The position numbers and the translations under genes were made by a program. The notes below the pieces were generated by a model. It was not told the origin of the DNA. It was given only the letters and a program-made list of their open reading frames with translations, and did no database searches. 64,000 nt of DNA. Origin: Agrypnia vestita (Eukaryota; Arthropoda; Insecta; Trichoptera; Phryganeidae). Of this stretch, positions 1 to 10,569 are shown piece by piece; within the stretch, counting starts at the first letter, position 1, and each line of letters starts with the position of its first letter. The stretch covers positions 166,709 through 230,708 of the forward strand of contig JADDOH010023014.1 in assembly GCA_016648135.1 (NCBI GenBank). The letters run 5' to 3'.

Positions 1-415
1 TTCTGTAGCTAGTGATAATGCCAACATTACGATAGATCTGCAAACACCACAATATTTAAAAGATGATGACAATAGATTAAAATTCTTGAATGATATCCTA
101 CTGTGAAAAATCTTTTCCTTGAATTTAATAAGTTAACCAAGTTCTGCTCTTATTAAACGACTATTGTCATTTGGCGGAATGAGAATGAGACCACATAGAC
201 GGAAAAAGAAAGATGAACTGTTTGAAGAAATATTAGTGTTAAAATCCTTGCAAAAATCTTAACAAACTAAATGTACTTTATTTGAATAAAGGTGTTTTGA
301 AAATACGTATTTTGCATTTTGTTTTTAAATAGTTTTCTTTAAAACTATTTTGCATTTGCATTTAAAATAGAAAACTAGCCATGTATTTGCACTTTGAATT
401 TAAATAGGGTTTATC
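1..415 (+). mobile_element. hAT transposon 3' remnant
   Basis: The left window edge cuts a hAT-type DNA transposon. It holds the last part of the transposase frame (see the next entry) followed by an AT-rich 3' region. A diverged copy of the same family lies in the opposite orientation at 3546-4106. The expected CAGAGATGTG-type terminal inverted repeat is not found at the right edge near 415, so this copy is 3'-truncated or decayed. Confidence 0.7.
134..262 (+). pseudogene. hAT transposase C-terminal fragment
   Basis: The frame ending at the TAA of 260-262 reads RLLSFGGMRMRPHRR and then an acidic, leucine-rich tail (DELFEEILVLKSL). This matches the C-terminal dimerisation region of hAT transposases, which has an ER(L/V)FS-GGM----RR motif followed by a short helix. 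An in-frame stop just upstream (about 131-133) breaks the frame, so it is a pseudogene. The copy on the other strand near 3.8 kb keeps the motif in the form ERLFSFGGM, which supports the family call. Confidence 0.75.
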
Positions 416-1678
416 CCAACCCACTGTCGTTTCAACTGTTGGTGACAGCTCTCTTCATTCCTATGTTGTAGATTCTTCTGTCCTGAGTAAGGTAACCGAA
501 TCCATGCCTCTGTATTTGGCTAATAAAGATCTCCATTAATCTCTGAGTTTATAAGCACTACTCAAGTTTCAAGAGTATCATTAACTCTAATTTTTAACAG
601 TTAACCCCCTCCACCCATCTTTCATCAGTAACGCCTTACCCTCGTTCTTTCAGTAGCTAATTACGTTCTAATCAAGATATATTATAGATGCCTCATAGAG
701 ACGAAACTATTTTTATATGGGAAAGTAGAAAAAACCTATCGTACGGCTGGCTTAAGCGATCACTTTACATAATGTAACGTTCATGGATAAAATCTAGTAT
801 TGAATTGATTTAATCTAGTATCGAACACAATATTGGATAAAATCCAGTAGATTCCTTACTCTATACTCGAGCCATCGTAAGATGGCATTTTTGACAGATC
901 GTTATAGTGTTGTGACACACTTAAAATCATTAACGAAAAAATTCAGTCGAAAAAAAAATTCGTCGCACGGTGTGAGTTGAGAAATTGTTTGTACATAAAA
1001 AAGGTAAAAACAAAGTCCAAATTAACGAGCAGGGGTCAAAATATAAAAGTATCAATGTCCGAAATCTAAAGCCAGGTAAAAAACAATATCGTAACCACAA
1101 GGTGCACTCATTCGTTCTTTCCGTAACAACGTTAAAATCAAACTGTCAAAACCTTAGAGTATCTACAATATATAGAGGGATAATAAAGCATTTTACCAAA
1201 CTTTTATACGTGGTAAAATAGAGCCTACTCAGTTTAAACAATATGGCGACACATGAGAGAAAAAGAGACAAAAAAACATCACCCGGTCTGATTCGTCTTT
1301 TATTGTTTTGCAGCCGTTTTCTTTGCCTTCTAATAAAGCCATAGAAAAAGATCATATTTAGAGGGCACAATCGATCTGTCAGATTTGTTGTGTTATTTTG
1401 GATACTTATTCTGCGTATTCTACGCATATTATACAGGCAATCAATATCCTATAACATTTTGAATCATTTCATTCATTCCATATTTAATATTGATGGACAT
1501 CACTACTCTGGCGTTCGCGCAATAAAGTATAGCATTTGTCCTCCAATGTTTAGCTGTCATTAATTACGAAACTTCATGTAAGTCTAAACGTCAAAAGTGC
1601 CATCATAGAGTGGCCGTACTGTAATCATAAATGAATATGCTACACATACACCTGAGCGATATCATTTTCACTATATTC
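416..1678. other. AT-rich, no gene recognised
   Basis: Unique-looking AT-rich sequence with short reading frames on both strands (for example 985-1221 + and 1146-1427 -) that match no family I know and lack convincing coding character. The only repeat seen is a family E fragment at about 664-778. Confidence 0.5.
664..778 (+). repeat. Dispersed repeat family E, fragment
   Basis: Shares an ordered set of motifs with 12958-13055 (inverted), 24818-24955 (direct) and 40268-40385 (inverted): TATATGGGAAAGTAG, then CCTATCGTA-GGCTGGCTTAA, then ACTTTACA-AATGTAACGTTCA. This copy lacks the middle part. Type unknown. Confidence 0.6.
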
Positions 1679-1810
1679 AGTCTAATTTCGTTCTTCTTCT
1701 GTCAGCTCCGGGTTTTTTTCTCCATAAAATGTGTATTCTGTAACACGTTATTTCCCAAATTGTGACATTTAAAAAAAAAAGAAATTTAATATCATGGCAC
1801 GTAATAATAT
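1679..1810 (+). repeat. Direct repeat, copy 1
   Basis: About 130 bases nearly identical to 2789-2921, including GTCTAATTTCGTTCTTCTTC, AGCTCCGGGTTTTTTTC and an A-tract followed by ATCATGGCACGTAATAATAT. The two copies are about 1.1 kb apart in the same direction. They may be terminal repeats of a decayed element or a local duplication. I see no coding sequence between them. Confidence 0.8.
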
Positions 1811-2788
1811 CCTGGCATAATAATAATATCGTCCCCTTAGAGGTAAAACTCACTAAGTGACATTAGAGTACTTTTGAGATAATGAGGTTTAAATATTCAA
1901 AACGTGATATTAAATAAAGTACAAGATATTTGTTGTTTATTTTTTTGCAGTGTTGTAAATAATTTAAGAGTGCATAACATACAATGAAGATATTCAGGAT
2001 AAATTTATATTTCATATTAATAAAAAGGTTTTTTGTACTTAGTGACTTTTACCTGGACAGGAAAAAAAAGATGTTTTGCTAAATATTTTTTTCTAGGGAA
2101 TGATGTTTTAATACACTCTCATTTCATATTAATAAGTTGTATTTTAGTTTAAAAATAACATATCAAATGCGAAAAAAACATATTAATAACATTTTTACAG
2201 TATATCTAATAATCTTCCCCGTTAACACTTTTTTCATAATCGGCTGGCTGTGGAGTCGTTTAATTTCATTTCATTCTGAAACAATAATGATAATAATAAA
2301 TTATGATCAATAAATATGACAAACATTTATTACTATTATTAGAAATATTTTTTTAATCTATCTTTAATCTAATGACGATCCAGATGTAGTGAAACTGTGC
2401 AGCGCCTAGTTAAATGGGCTATGGTTTCTCCGAATACGGAATATTATCGAATTTCGAATATATTTATATGGATATTTGGAAATCCCATAGTAATTATAAT
2501 TAAGGTAAGGACAAAAGAAATGTTAATGCACATAACTAAAGTTCTAGGAAATGTATGGTAAAACTTTTCTTGAAATCTGATCCTAAGCAACTCAATTCTA
2601 TTCTAAGAATTGGGTTTGACTAATTAGGTAATTAAGAATATTTGTATAATGAAATATAAATGCAAATAATTGTGGGGATTATCCGGATTATATTATTTGC
2701 ACATGCAAGAATTTACAGGGGCCTTTCTTTGTTTGTATATTTGGCATTACCTTTATAAATAAACTATTTTTGTTGATATGTAATGTAA

Positions 2789-2921
2789 AGTCTAATTTCG
2801 TTCTTCTTCTGTAAGCTCCGGGTTTTTTTCCCCGTAAAATGTGTATTCTATAACTCTTTATTTCCCAAATTGTGACATTTAAAAAAAAATTGAACTTTAA
2901 TATCATGGCACGTAATAATAT
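2789..2921 (+). repeat. Direct repeat, copy 2
   Basis: Partner of 1679-1810 with a few substitutions (for example CCCCGTAAAATG in place of CTCCATAAAATG). Confidence 0.8.
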
Positions 2922-3263
2922 TATGGCGTAGACTAGGCATTCTTAGCATATAGATGTTGTAAAAATGCTATGATTTGAATTATCACCAGAACTTGTATTC
3001 ATCCGAAAACAAATAATCTTTCAGAAGCATGTTCTTCTAAGAAGTAAACATGTGAGACTCAATATTTTAGTAAAAGTATTGAATGATAATGAAATATTTC
3101 TTATAAAATAATGGCACGTTCAGTGTATTGGGACAAATAAAAATCCGCCTCAAATACACATGTGGGCCGTTTTGTAACACGTCTATTCAAACTAAGATGT
3201 GTTCAAAACGCCGCGAATATGTGTGATACGGGTCTATTATCATTATAATCATTTCTTGACTTA

Positions 3264-3408
3264 GGGCCGGTTGTTTCAAGTTGGATTAAAGTAAGCGTTC
3301 TTTAAAAGCATAGATTTTTACGTTCTCCACCAATCAGACGATCCGTTTTCGTAAAAATCTATGCTTTTCTCGACCGCTTACTTTGATCGAACTTGAAACA
3401 ACCGGGCC
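3264..3408 (+). mobile_element. PIF/Harbinger-like MITE, copy 1
   Basis: A 145-bp, nearly palindromic element. Its ends are GGGCCGGTTGTTTCAAGTT and the complement of GGCCCGGTTGTTTCAAGTT, and it is flanked by TTA at 3261-3263 and 3409-3411. A 3-bp TTA/TAA target duplication with GGGCC-type ends fits the PIF/Harbinger superfamily. A second 145-bp copy in inverted orientation is at 22129-22273, also flanked by TAA. Confidence 0.85.
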
Positions 3409-3545
3409 TTATTCTATATAACACCAGCTTCCCGGCGCGGCTTCGAGTGCGTAGATTTTTAGTAACTTTTAGTCATATTTTATTAATTTATGTACTAACC
3501 TTAACATATAGATAGATATATGTATGATATAACGTATGTCGTCGC

Positions 3546-4106
3546 CAGAGATGTGTAAAATAGTTTATTAGAGGTATTTAAATTCAAAATACAAATATAT
3601 GGTAATTTTTTTTAAATGTGATTACAAAATAGTTTTATAGAAAACAATTTAAATACAAAATGCAAAATACAAACCTTTAATCAAATAAAATACATTTAGT
3701 TAAGATTTTGCATTTGCAAGACATTTAATTCGCCGATTTTAACACTAATATTTGTTTAAACAGTTCTTTTTTCATTTTCATCTTTCATACTCCGTCTATG
3801 TGATCTCAATATCATTCCACCAAATGAAAATAATCGTTCAACAAGAGCAGAATTTGGTTAACAAGTATTATATTTAAAGAAAAGTTTTTTCACAGTAGGA
3901 TATCATTCAAGAATTTTAATCTATCGTCATCATCTTTTAAATATTATTGTGTTTCCATATTAATTGTAATGTTGGCATTATCACTAGCTACAGAAGAGAG
4001 TTGGTCTCAATATTAATACGATGGGTGCGAACATAAAAATAAATATTTTTTATTTTGTATTTGCATTTCAAATACGTATATGTATTTCAAATAATTCACA
4101 TCCCTG
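3546..4106 (-). mobile_element. hAT element with perfect 8-bp target duplication
   Basis: The ends are CAGAGATGTG on the left and the complement of CAGGGATGTG on the right. The 8-bp sequence GTCGTCGC is duplicated exactly at 3538-3545 and 4107-4114, diagnostic for hAT. The 561-bp element keeps only the C-terminal end of a transposase (3735-3990, minus strand) plus AT-rich termini, so it is an internally deleted copy. It sits inside a Helitron-like repeat. Confidence 0.9.
3735..3990 (-). pseudogene. hAT transposase C-terminal fragment
   Basis: The minus strand encodes NSALVERLFSFGGMIL followed by a basic stretch (RSHRRSMK), the conserved hAT dimerisation motif. A stop lies just upstream of the motif, and the tail is altered after the RSHRR block. 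It is homologous to 134-262 on the plus strand. Confidence 0.75.
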
Positions 4107-4378
4107 GTCGTCGCGAACTACTTTATAGAAAATATTTAAATATATCTTACCACCATCTTAATATAGCTCGACCATTTTTTCCTCGACTTTTGTTGTAAAA
4201 TAGGTCACCACGATAAGCCCTTTTATTTTAACGGGATTATATATAGCCTATGTCCACCCTTATAGTCCATTATAAATATTGGTGAAAGTATTTTTGAAAT
4301 CGGATGAGTAGTTTCGGAGATTACCTCCTACATCCAAACTTACAAACTTAAACTCTTTATTATACATAGAAGTATAGA

Positions 4379-5221
4379 ATGTACACCTAGCCAATTTTGA
4401 ATTGATGAATATAATATGCAATAAATACTAATATTATTTTAAAATTTGCTAGAAATCAGTATGTTTTCCATACACCTATTAATTCCTTCGTCCAAAGTGT
4501 CCTAATGTTAAATTAAAGTCAATATTTCCGCCAACTGTCAATAAACAAATAATAATAAGAACGTCCGTCTATTTTATATGGTGTCCCGACAATTTGTACA
4601 TTATATCTTCTTTTCTACTCCCGTCCCACATTCCCCTCTACCCTCTCCATTCGCTATTAATGTATGTTAAAGTAAATTTTTAAATTCAGTGGAAAATTTT
4701 TAAGATTGTTTTGCTGTTAACTTTTCCCAGAACAAAATAAATAAATAAATAAACACACAAATACACACACTCACACAAACTCACTATTGGACATGTTTTT
4801 TCTTATTTTTTATCGATTTATTTTATATATGTGTTTTCTTGTAATTGGCCCAAAACTCTGTACATCAATTATTGTTTTTTTTTCAAGATTGATTAATTAT
4901 ATGGCTGTAAGAAAACCAATAAATGAAAATAAAAAAAAAAAAATAAAAAAAAAAAAAAAAATGTGCGCCGGCGATAATGCACGATACAGAAGTAAATGAG
5001 AACATTAATTTCTATGTATTTCATTTTAGAGTTTTTCATAAAGTTGAAAAGAAATAACATCTAAATGTAACGCTTCGTGGATATCTATTAAAAAAAATAT
5101 ATAATTTCATCTGTTTAATATTCGAATCAATCTTTTTAGCACAATGAAGGTGTATCCTTGCAAGAAAAAACATTCCATTCTCTTGATGAAATTCGACTTT
5201 ATAAATTAAGTTTTTTCCTTA
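4379..5221. other. AT-rich tract with simple repeats, no gene
   Basis: Contains an (AAAT)n/(CACA)n stretch at about 4735-4785 and an almost pure A tract at about 4926-4961. Either could be the 3' tail of a decayed retroelement. No coding sequence is recognised; the short frame at 4787-4999 reads into the A tract as poly-lysine. Confidence 0.5.
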
Positions 5222-5803
5222 AAATTACTGATACACATGCTCATTAGTGGCCCGTGAGCGTACGCAGTATTGAACTATTGCTAATTAGTAGCATGTGTAC
5301 GCACATTGCTAGTAATGAGCATGCTCATTAATAGCAATTAACCGTCAGATGATTTATGAGCTGCTTATGTCATTCACCATTAGAAGGGGTATTTTTTGAG
5401 CATGTGTGAACAGGCATGCTTATGAGCATGCTAATGTCATTCGCGGTTTGTTTCGATTATCAGTGCGATCTTCTCAATCCGCAATCAATAATATAGCAAG
5501 AAATAATGTTTATGAAACTTTATTAATAGGCATGAATGATTCAAATCTTATAATAAAAATTATAAAAACTAAAATCAAAAATGTGCGGATGGAAACTCGG
5601 GAACTGTTTTGATTTATTGGTTCACTTGAATTTCCTGTTTTCTTGTTTGCAAAGTTTCCATTTTGAACAAGAGTGCCTCTTTTCTAGAGCATGCCAGTAA
5701 TAAGTATGTGTGTTTGATTCTTGGCTTTGAGCATACTCAATAATGAACATGATTAAAATAAGCATGCTAGTTTGGAGCATGCTCAAAAATAAGCATGTGA
5801 TGT
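5222..5803 (+). mobile_element. MADF-carrying Harbinger-like MITE, copy 1
   Basis: Starts after TTA (5219-5221). It carries the family's subterminal array of GCATGC and ATTAGTGGCATG motifs, an internal remnant of a MADF-type frame and a right end rich in GAGCATGCTCA. It is homologous to 14031-14817, 14821-15553 and 17434-18241 (inverted). The right terminus is diverged, so the boundary is approximate. Confidence 0.7.
5455..5612 (+). pseudogene. Degenerate MADF-domain fragment
   Basis: Encodes VRSSQSAI, a deletion, and then NNIARNNVYETLLIGMNDSN. Only the end of the domain visible in copies 2 and 4 is present; the tryptophan-containing first half is deleted. Confidence 0.55.
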
Positions 5804-5934
5804 CTTCCATTGTTAAATATAAACTTTTTCGTGGATTGTATTACAAAATTTCTACCATTATAAGTGGACTGTAGGTTAAGTTGGGTCAGGTTAGAAAAGC
5901 TTATTTTTTTCATTTTTTTATTAAAAAAAAAAAA

Positions 5935-6106
5935 TAGAGATGTGAACACGGAATACGTGTCACATCAATATTCTTACTATTTTAAAACTAAGCTAAACGC
6001 TTGTGCTATAAAAATAGGACTAACTTGCTAGTCTGAAGTGAGGTTCGAACCCGCGACCTTTGGATCACGAGGCCAGTGTCCTAACCACAAGACCAACAAG
6101 CTGCTC
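5935..6106 (-). mobile_element. tRNA-derived SINE (family S1), copy 1
   Basis: The minus strand begins with a tRNA-like head: an A-box-like GTCTTGTGGTTAGGACACTG, then a B-box GGGTTCGAACCTC. A tRNA-unrelated body with TAGTCCTATTTTTATAGCAC and ATATTGATGTGACACG follows. The closest copy is 21557-21732 on the plus strand; diverged copies lie at 25818-25945 and 43550-43740. The anticodon arm does not pair well, so this is a SINE rather than a working tRNA gene. Confidence 0.75.
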
Positions 6107-6302
6107 CTTTTTATTTTGTAGTTTTGTTTCGCGCGCTGTTGTCCGAGTGTGACTGTCGCCATTTTGTCTTAGCATTGTTCAGCTGTCTTAGATTTAGGAC
6201 TTAGGACTTATAATAACCATGTTGTTATTCTGATAATAGTGGAATTATGACTCGTTTCCTATTTGTAATTCACATTTTTATTTTAATACAGTTTTTATTT
6301 TA

Positions 6303-6452
6303 TTCTTCTTCTTCTTTTGTGTCATGTCAGGTCCCCCCAACGTTGACTATCACCCGAGAGAAAGCGTCCCTGTCCTGGGCAGCACGAAACAGCTCTCCAA
6401 CACTTCTTATGCCCGTCCAGTCGCGTATATTGCGGAGCCAGGAGATTTATTT
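6303..6452 (-). pseudogene. Non-LTR retrotransposon RT C-terminal tail
   Basis: The minus strand reads ISWLRNIRDWTGIRSVGELF, then RAAQDRDAFSRVIVNV, and stops (6327-6329). A short (GAA)n-type 3' tail follows at 6303-6316. The W-RNIR-WTG and AQDRDAF signature ends many insect endonuclease/reverse transcriptase proteins. Only the last 40 or so residues remain: a 5'-truncated copy. Confidence 0.75.
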
Positions 6453-6535
6453 ATTATTTTGACAAAATTATTTTATTTTACGCATGTTTCTTTTGTTATT
6501 TTCCTCAATACTTCAATTAATGCGTTATTCTAGAC

Positions 6536-6945
6536 AGTAGGACCAAAGTGGAATATAATATAGCCCATGGAACACCAACTTTTAAATAATTGGGACCAGA
6601 CAGCTTATCACAGTTCAATAAATAACTAAAGACGCGCTTAGACAGTAATGTACTATAAAAATCTATAGAATCTGACCGTTATAACAGTATCTAATATTTT
6701 CCACTCCAAATATGCAGTCCGCGAAAAAAAATATATATATATAATTTTTCCTGGCCCTTAAACTATCGTTTTAACCATTAATTCCATTTTTTTTTGCATT
6801 TCATCCAGTATCCAGAATAAGTAATAGTAAACAAGTTTTATGGTCAGTAAGTTGTTTTCTAAAATTATTTTTTATTTGTAAAGTGACCCTGGGGTGAGTA
6901 GGTACCTACTCATGAAAAGGGCGCTATATAAGTTACCCAAATCGC
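6536..6945 (+). mobile_element. LINE 3' end (CR1/L2-like), decayed
   Basis: Aligns with 57180-57570: a lysine-rich coding end with CAGCTTA-CACAGTTCAA, then CTATAGAATCT, TTTTCCACTCC, CAGTAAGTTGTTTT and a 3' end with CCTGGGGTGAGTA and GGCGCTATATAAGTTA. The coding part is too decayed to translate; the 3' UTR is the recognisable piece. Confidence 0.7.
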
Positions 6946-7188
6946 ACCCCGGATCAAATAGTGTCACAACTCAAAAAAATATATTGCGTTACGTGACACT
7001 GTCTATGTTTGGTATGTTTATAATTTTGGTTAATATTACAATGACACTGGTGCCCTCTGGGACAAACAATTGAACTATATGCACATGATACTTTCTGAGA
7101 CAAGATTTTGAAGTATTGTGAAACTAATGGTGAAATAAAATTGATTTTTTATTTTTTTGACTTGTGACACTATTTGAGCGGGGGTGCG
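6943..7188. mobile_element. 246-bp TIR element (MITE)
   Basis: Inverted ends of about 36 bp: CGCACCCCGGATCAAATAGT at the left and the complement of CGCACCCCCGCTCAAATAGT at the right, each followed by GTCACAA-TCAAAAAA. AAAT lies next to both ends. No coding sequence. Superfamily not assigned. Confidence 0.75.
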
Positions 7189-7195
7189 AAATATT

Positions 7196-7748
7196 CTGCC
7201 GTATTCCGAAAATAGCTATTTTAGGATCTTAATACTTAATAGACGATATTTGTATATTTTAACGTGTCTCTATCAAAGTAAATACCTTCATTTGCGGTGT
7301 CCGATGTCTGCAATGCCTTTAGAAAAGGGATTGATATCTCCGCTGCCTTCTTGTTCGGGCGGCGTTGTCTGACAGAGCTTCGCTCTGCGGCAAACGTAAC
7401 CTCACGTTTAGACTAAATTACATCAAATAATAACTTATGCTGTATTTAAAGTTTTTAGAAAAAAATATAATTTCATATGCACTTATTAATTTCTTTTTCC
7501 ACAGCGTCCTGATACAAAATTATGGCAAAATTGTCATTGTCGCGTTGGACTCGTATTTATATTTTGTCGTTTGACGGATAACCGTCGTGTACTTACTTCT
7601 TTCTCCCTCCATCTCTCATGTGAAAACTGAAAGAAACATACACCGACGTACACCTGCATCTCGTTTATTTTCGATTTTTATTCTCTTCTATTAAGTGTTG
7701 GGATAACAAACTTAAGATCCTAAAATTGCTATTTTCAGAATACGGCCG
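7196..7748. mobile_element. TIR element, about 550 bp
   Basis: Ends pair as CTGCCGTATTCCGAAAATAG and the complement of CGGCCGTATTCTGAAAATAG, extending through TTTTAGGATCTTAA. The right third recurs at about 27990-28155 (GGCAAAATTGTCATTGTCGC onward). It contains a small hairpin ACAGAGCTTCGCTCTG near 7372. No transposase is recognised. Confidence 0.7.
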
Positions 7749-8566
7749 ATTATTATTAATCATCGGAGAAAAAAGTGCTGGGGTGAAAGCCATAGACGTA
7801 GGTCTTAAGGGTAGACGAAATAGAAGATAGGCGATCATCAAGAGAGATCTGTATCTACCAGCGGATGGAAGCGGACTGCAGAAGATAACATCATCTTGTT
7901 ATTAGTTTTTAAAAATTAAAAATCGAACACGGTTTTTAGAGCTCAATATTTTTTATCCAATCGTTTTATCACCTGATACACATAGAACATTTAAAAGAAT
8001 TTATATACACAAATTATTGGTGAAATTATGGGAAATTACATGAATAATAATAATACAATCAATACAGCTAATGGCTTTACAATTATACTATCTGAAAAGG
8101 TAATTAAATATTAGCTCTAAAATACATACATAATATTCGAAATAACAAGGATAATTGAATAAATAAACAATATAATACAGACATTAGACTTTCCCGGAAT
8201 TGACAATTTGGGGAATACCAAAAATAATACAATATAAATGCAGGTGACATTTTAATTTTGAATAAAAACAACATACATATATATACTTTGAAAAGATATA
8301 TAAATGATTGCTAAAAAGACTAAGTAGTATAATGAAATTTTACATGTATACCTAGAACATCTTATAATTATGTAATGTTAAGTATATTTAATAACAGAGA
8401 ATAGCAGATATTAATTTGTTCATTAATTATATTATTATTAATTTATTTCTAATTGCTCATGGTTATTTTGAATACAGTGTTTGGCAAATTGGGATGAATC
8501 TAGTTTTTTGTGTATAAAAGATCTCTTATTTTATTATTTGACTTATTTGCATCGCATTGTAGTTTA
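7749..8566. other. AT-rich, no feature recognised
   Basis: Low-complexity AT-rich DNA. I saw no gene, TIR or repeat partner within the window. Confidence 0.5.
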
Positions 8567-9097
8567 TACAGGGTGTACCAGAGCTAGCAGCAGAAACTTG
8601 GCAGGTAGTTTCCTGCCTATGTTATGAGTCTAAAATGTTCAAGCAACCATGATCTAACATCAATAGTTATGTAGATATGCAATATCAAAGTTTGCATTTT
8701 TTTTCAATATTTCGTACTTATTTTTTGCAAAAAGTTGAACTATCATTACAGTAACTTATGACGATTATGAAAAATTCATTCGCTTTAATACAAGCCGAAT
8801 AAAATGATAAAAACCTTAAAAAAATTGAAAAAAGTTTTTTTTTACAAGGTTTATATCATTTTATTTAAGTTGTATTGAAGCAAATGAATTTTTCATAATT
8901 GATACAAGTTAGTGTAATGATAGTTCAACTTTTTGCAAAAAATAAGTAAGAAATATTGAAAAAAAAATGCAAACTTTGATATTGCATATCTCCATAACTA
9001 TTGATCTTAGGTCACAGTTGCTTGAACATTTTAGACTCGTAACACAGTCAGGAATCTACCGGCCGGGTTTCCGCTGCTGGCTCTGGTACACCCTGTA
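8567..9097. mobile_element. Foldback element family B, full copy
   Basis: TA-flanked element with ends CAGGGTGTACCAGAGCTAGC and the complement of CAGGGTGTACCAGAGCCAGC. Almost the whole length is one inverted repeat with its centre near 8830. The TA target and CAGGG ends suggest a Tc1/mariner-related non-autonomous element. Other copies are at 33820-34312, 36607-37099, about 57575-58290 and the fragment 62539-62622. No coding capacity. Confidence 0.85.
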
Positions 9098-9196
9098 TAT
9101 AAACACCTAATTTTCTTAATTTGTCGACTTTATTTTTGCAGTTTTACTAAAAATTAAATTGTCTTGTTATAAGTTTAGAGATAACACGGCCGGGCG

Positions 9197-9227
9197 AGTA
9201 CTGTAATAGTTTCCCTATTACAGTACT
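9197..9227. other. Perfect 13-bp stem-loop
   Basis: AGTACTGTAATAG pairs with CTATTACAGTACT across a 5-base loop (TTTCC). It stands alone in otherwise ordinary sequence, with no T-run or gene next to it. Confidence 0.7.
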
Positions 9228-9269
9228 TGCCCCCCGAAACGGGCGGTCCGATGGTTGCGCCCCTGCGCA

Positions 9270-9427
9270 GATAATGACTTGTGGACCGAGTCCTCAGTAA
9301 ACACGGCAATCAGTCGGTGATCGTCGACAAGTGGCTGTTTATAATTATTTTCATGACGTCACAACCTAATCGAATTTCAAACACCTATCATTTCACTACT
9401 CAGACACGTCAGCGTTAATCAAGGCAT
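9270..9427 (+). repeat. Segment duplicated in inverse orientation at 32911-33062
   Basis: Motifs CCTCAGTAAACACGGCAATC, TTTCATGACGTCACAACCTA and CATTTCACTACTCAGACACG recur in reverse order and strand beside the family A copy at 32425-32911. Both loci have a family A element at the same junction, so flank and element were copied together. Confidence 0.85.
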
Positions 9428-9690
9428 ACAGGGTTATTTGGAAAACATTAATAACCTCGCAGGACTGTATTCCTGCCTTGATTACGAGTCGAAAATGTTC
9501 AAGCTATCATGACCTAATGTCGATAGTTATGCAGATATGCGACAAAAAAGTTTGCATTTTTTTTCAACATTTCTGACTTATTTTATGTAAAACGTTGGAC
9601 TATCAATACACTAACTTATATCAAATATGAAAAATTCATTCCCTTTAATACAAGTCAAATAAAAAAATAAAAACCTTGAAAAAAATTAAA
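9427..9690 (+). mobile_element. Foldback element family A, left half
   Basis: Starts TACAGGGTTATTTGGAAAAC and continues through the conserved family core (TTTGCATTTTTTTTCAA, GGACTATCAATACA) to the palindrome centre, where it is lost. The right arm is absent. Confidence 0.8.
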
Positions 9691-9719
9691 ACAGATTATT
9701 AAGAACATTATAAACAATG

Positions 9720-9800
9720 TACATTATGAATTAGTAATCCTCGGTGACTGCATTCAAAACATTTTTTTGTATATTGCTGCCTTTGCTTTTACACCCCTCA
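9720..9800 (-). repeat. Dispersed repeat family F
   Basis: Minus-strand copy of the motif pair AAAGCAAAGGCAGCAATAT and TGCAGTCACCGAGGATTACT. Other copies are at about 12550-12640, 12775-12870, 30585-30660, 31935-31970, 37100-37155 and 37470-37680. Type unknown. Confidence 0.65.
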
Positions 9801-9921
9801 AATGTAGATTAATTAATTTATTTAATGATATATCCATATTGCCCAAACTGACATTCTAAAGATAAGAAAAAAGTGAGTACCTACCTACATAAAATAAGTC
9901 GGCAGGCTTAAAATAAGTACA

Positions 9922-10101
9922 TAAAATAAATAGGCGGCTCTCGTAGCCCACTGCTTCTCATACCGAGGTTTCCGAGTTCGATTCCTGGTGAGATCACAAT
10001 TAATCTGTGTGATTTACTCAAGCCTGCGTGTCTTTCGTGTGTTTCGCTTCTGTGATTGGGCCGCTTGGCCTGTTGAAGGGTAAATAAAAAAGTAAAAAAG
10101 A
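9922..10101 (+). mobile_element. tRNA-derived SINE (family S2) with target duplications
   Basis: A 180-bp element with a tRNA-like head (A-box-like region CTCTCGTAGCCCACTGC, B-box GAGTTCGATTCC) and an A-rich tail of GTAAATAAAAAAGTAAAAAAG. It is flanked by AAAATAAGTACA at 9910-9921 and 10102-10113, a 12-bp target duplication expected for LINE-driven retroposition. It differs from the S1 SINEs. Confidence 0.75.
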
Positions 10102-10225
10102 AAAATAAGTACAGATAATGTTGCAACGTTTTATAACGCGAAATTTTTTACTGATATATTTGCTGAATAAAGTGTGACACCATAGTCAAATCTTTTTAAT
10201 TGCAGAAAAGTGAATTTACATGTGC

Positions 10226-10350
10226 AGTCGTCTTGCAGCTAGTAGCAAAAACTTCGGAGACTTCTCTATTCGATTTTTAATAGAAAATATTCTTCGCGCA
10301 TCGGGTGAAATGTCGACAGTTAAGGAGGTAAGCGACATCAAAAATTAGTA
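10226..10350 (+). mobile_element. Foldback family C fragment
   Basis: Contains CAGCTAGTAGCAAAAACTTC and TCGACAGTTAAGGAGGTAAG, matching 22748-22880. Only the left terminal region is present. Confidence 0.6.
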
Positions 10351-10569
10351 ATTATTTTTTTATAAGGCTTTTTTTGGTCTTTCTTGACGTTGTGCATTTT
10401 GTCGTTGGACAGCATGTCCGTCTTGTCGTTGGTTCAATTGACCGTGGACCTTTTGCCTTTTTTTTTGCTAGTTTTGTACAACTTTATTTTCATTTTTCCC
10501 TCAGGGGAGTCACTATTGTACCTAGTTTAACTGTCCCTACGGTATTTCCTCACATATATCATTGTATCA

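Larger units (their letters stand above)
3424..4378 (-). mobile_element. Helitron-like element, invaded by a hAT element
   Basis: On the minus strand the element runs from TCTATACTTCTATGTATAAT (4378) to a 3' hairpin region containing GAAGCCGCGCCGGGAAGC. Its end is CTGG rather than the usual CTAG. The body matches 33413-33812 and 40449-41433 (motifs GGATGTAGGAGGTAATCTCC and ACCTATTTTACAAC). A hAT element at 3546-4106 interrupts it. No rep/helicase sequence is present, so it is non-autonomous. Confidence 0.75.

Noticed and set aside
1146..1427. 93-codon minus-strand frame as a membrane protein
   Set aside because: Hydrophobic stretches arise from AT-rich codons; there is no motif, repeat partner or transcript sign.
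6030..6104. Functional tRNA gene
   Set aside because: A- and B-boxes are present but the anticodon and acceptor arms do not pair, and copies with a shared non-tRNA body exist, so it is a SINE.
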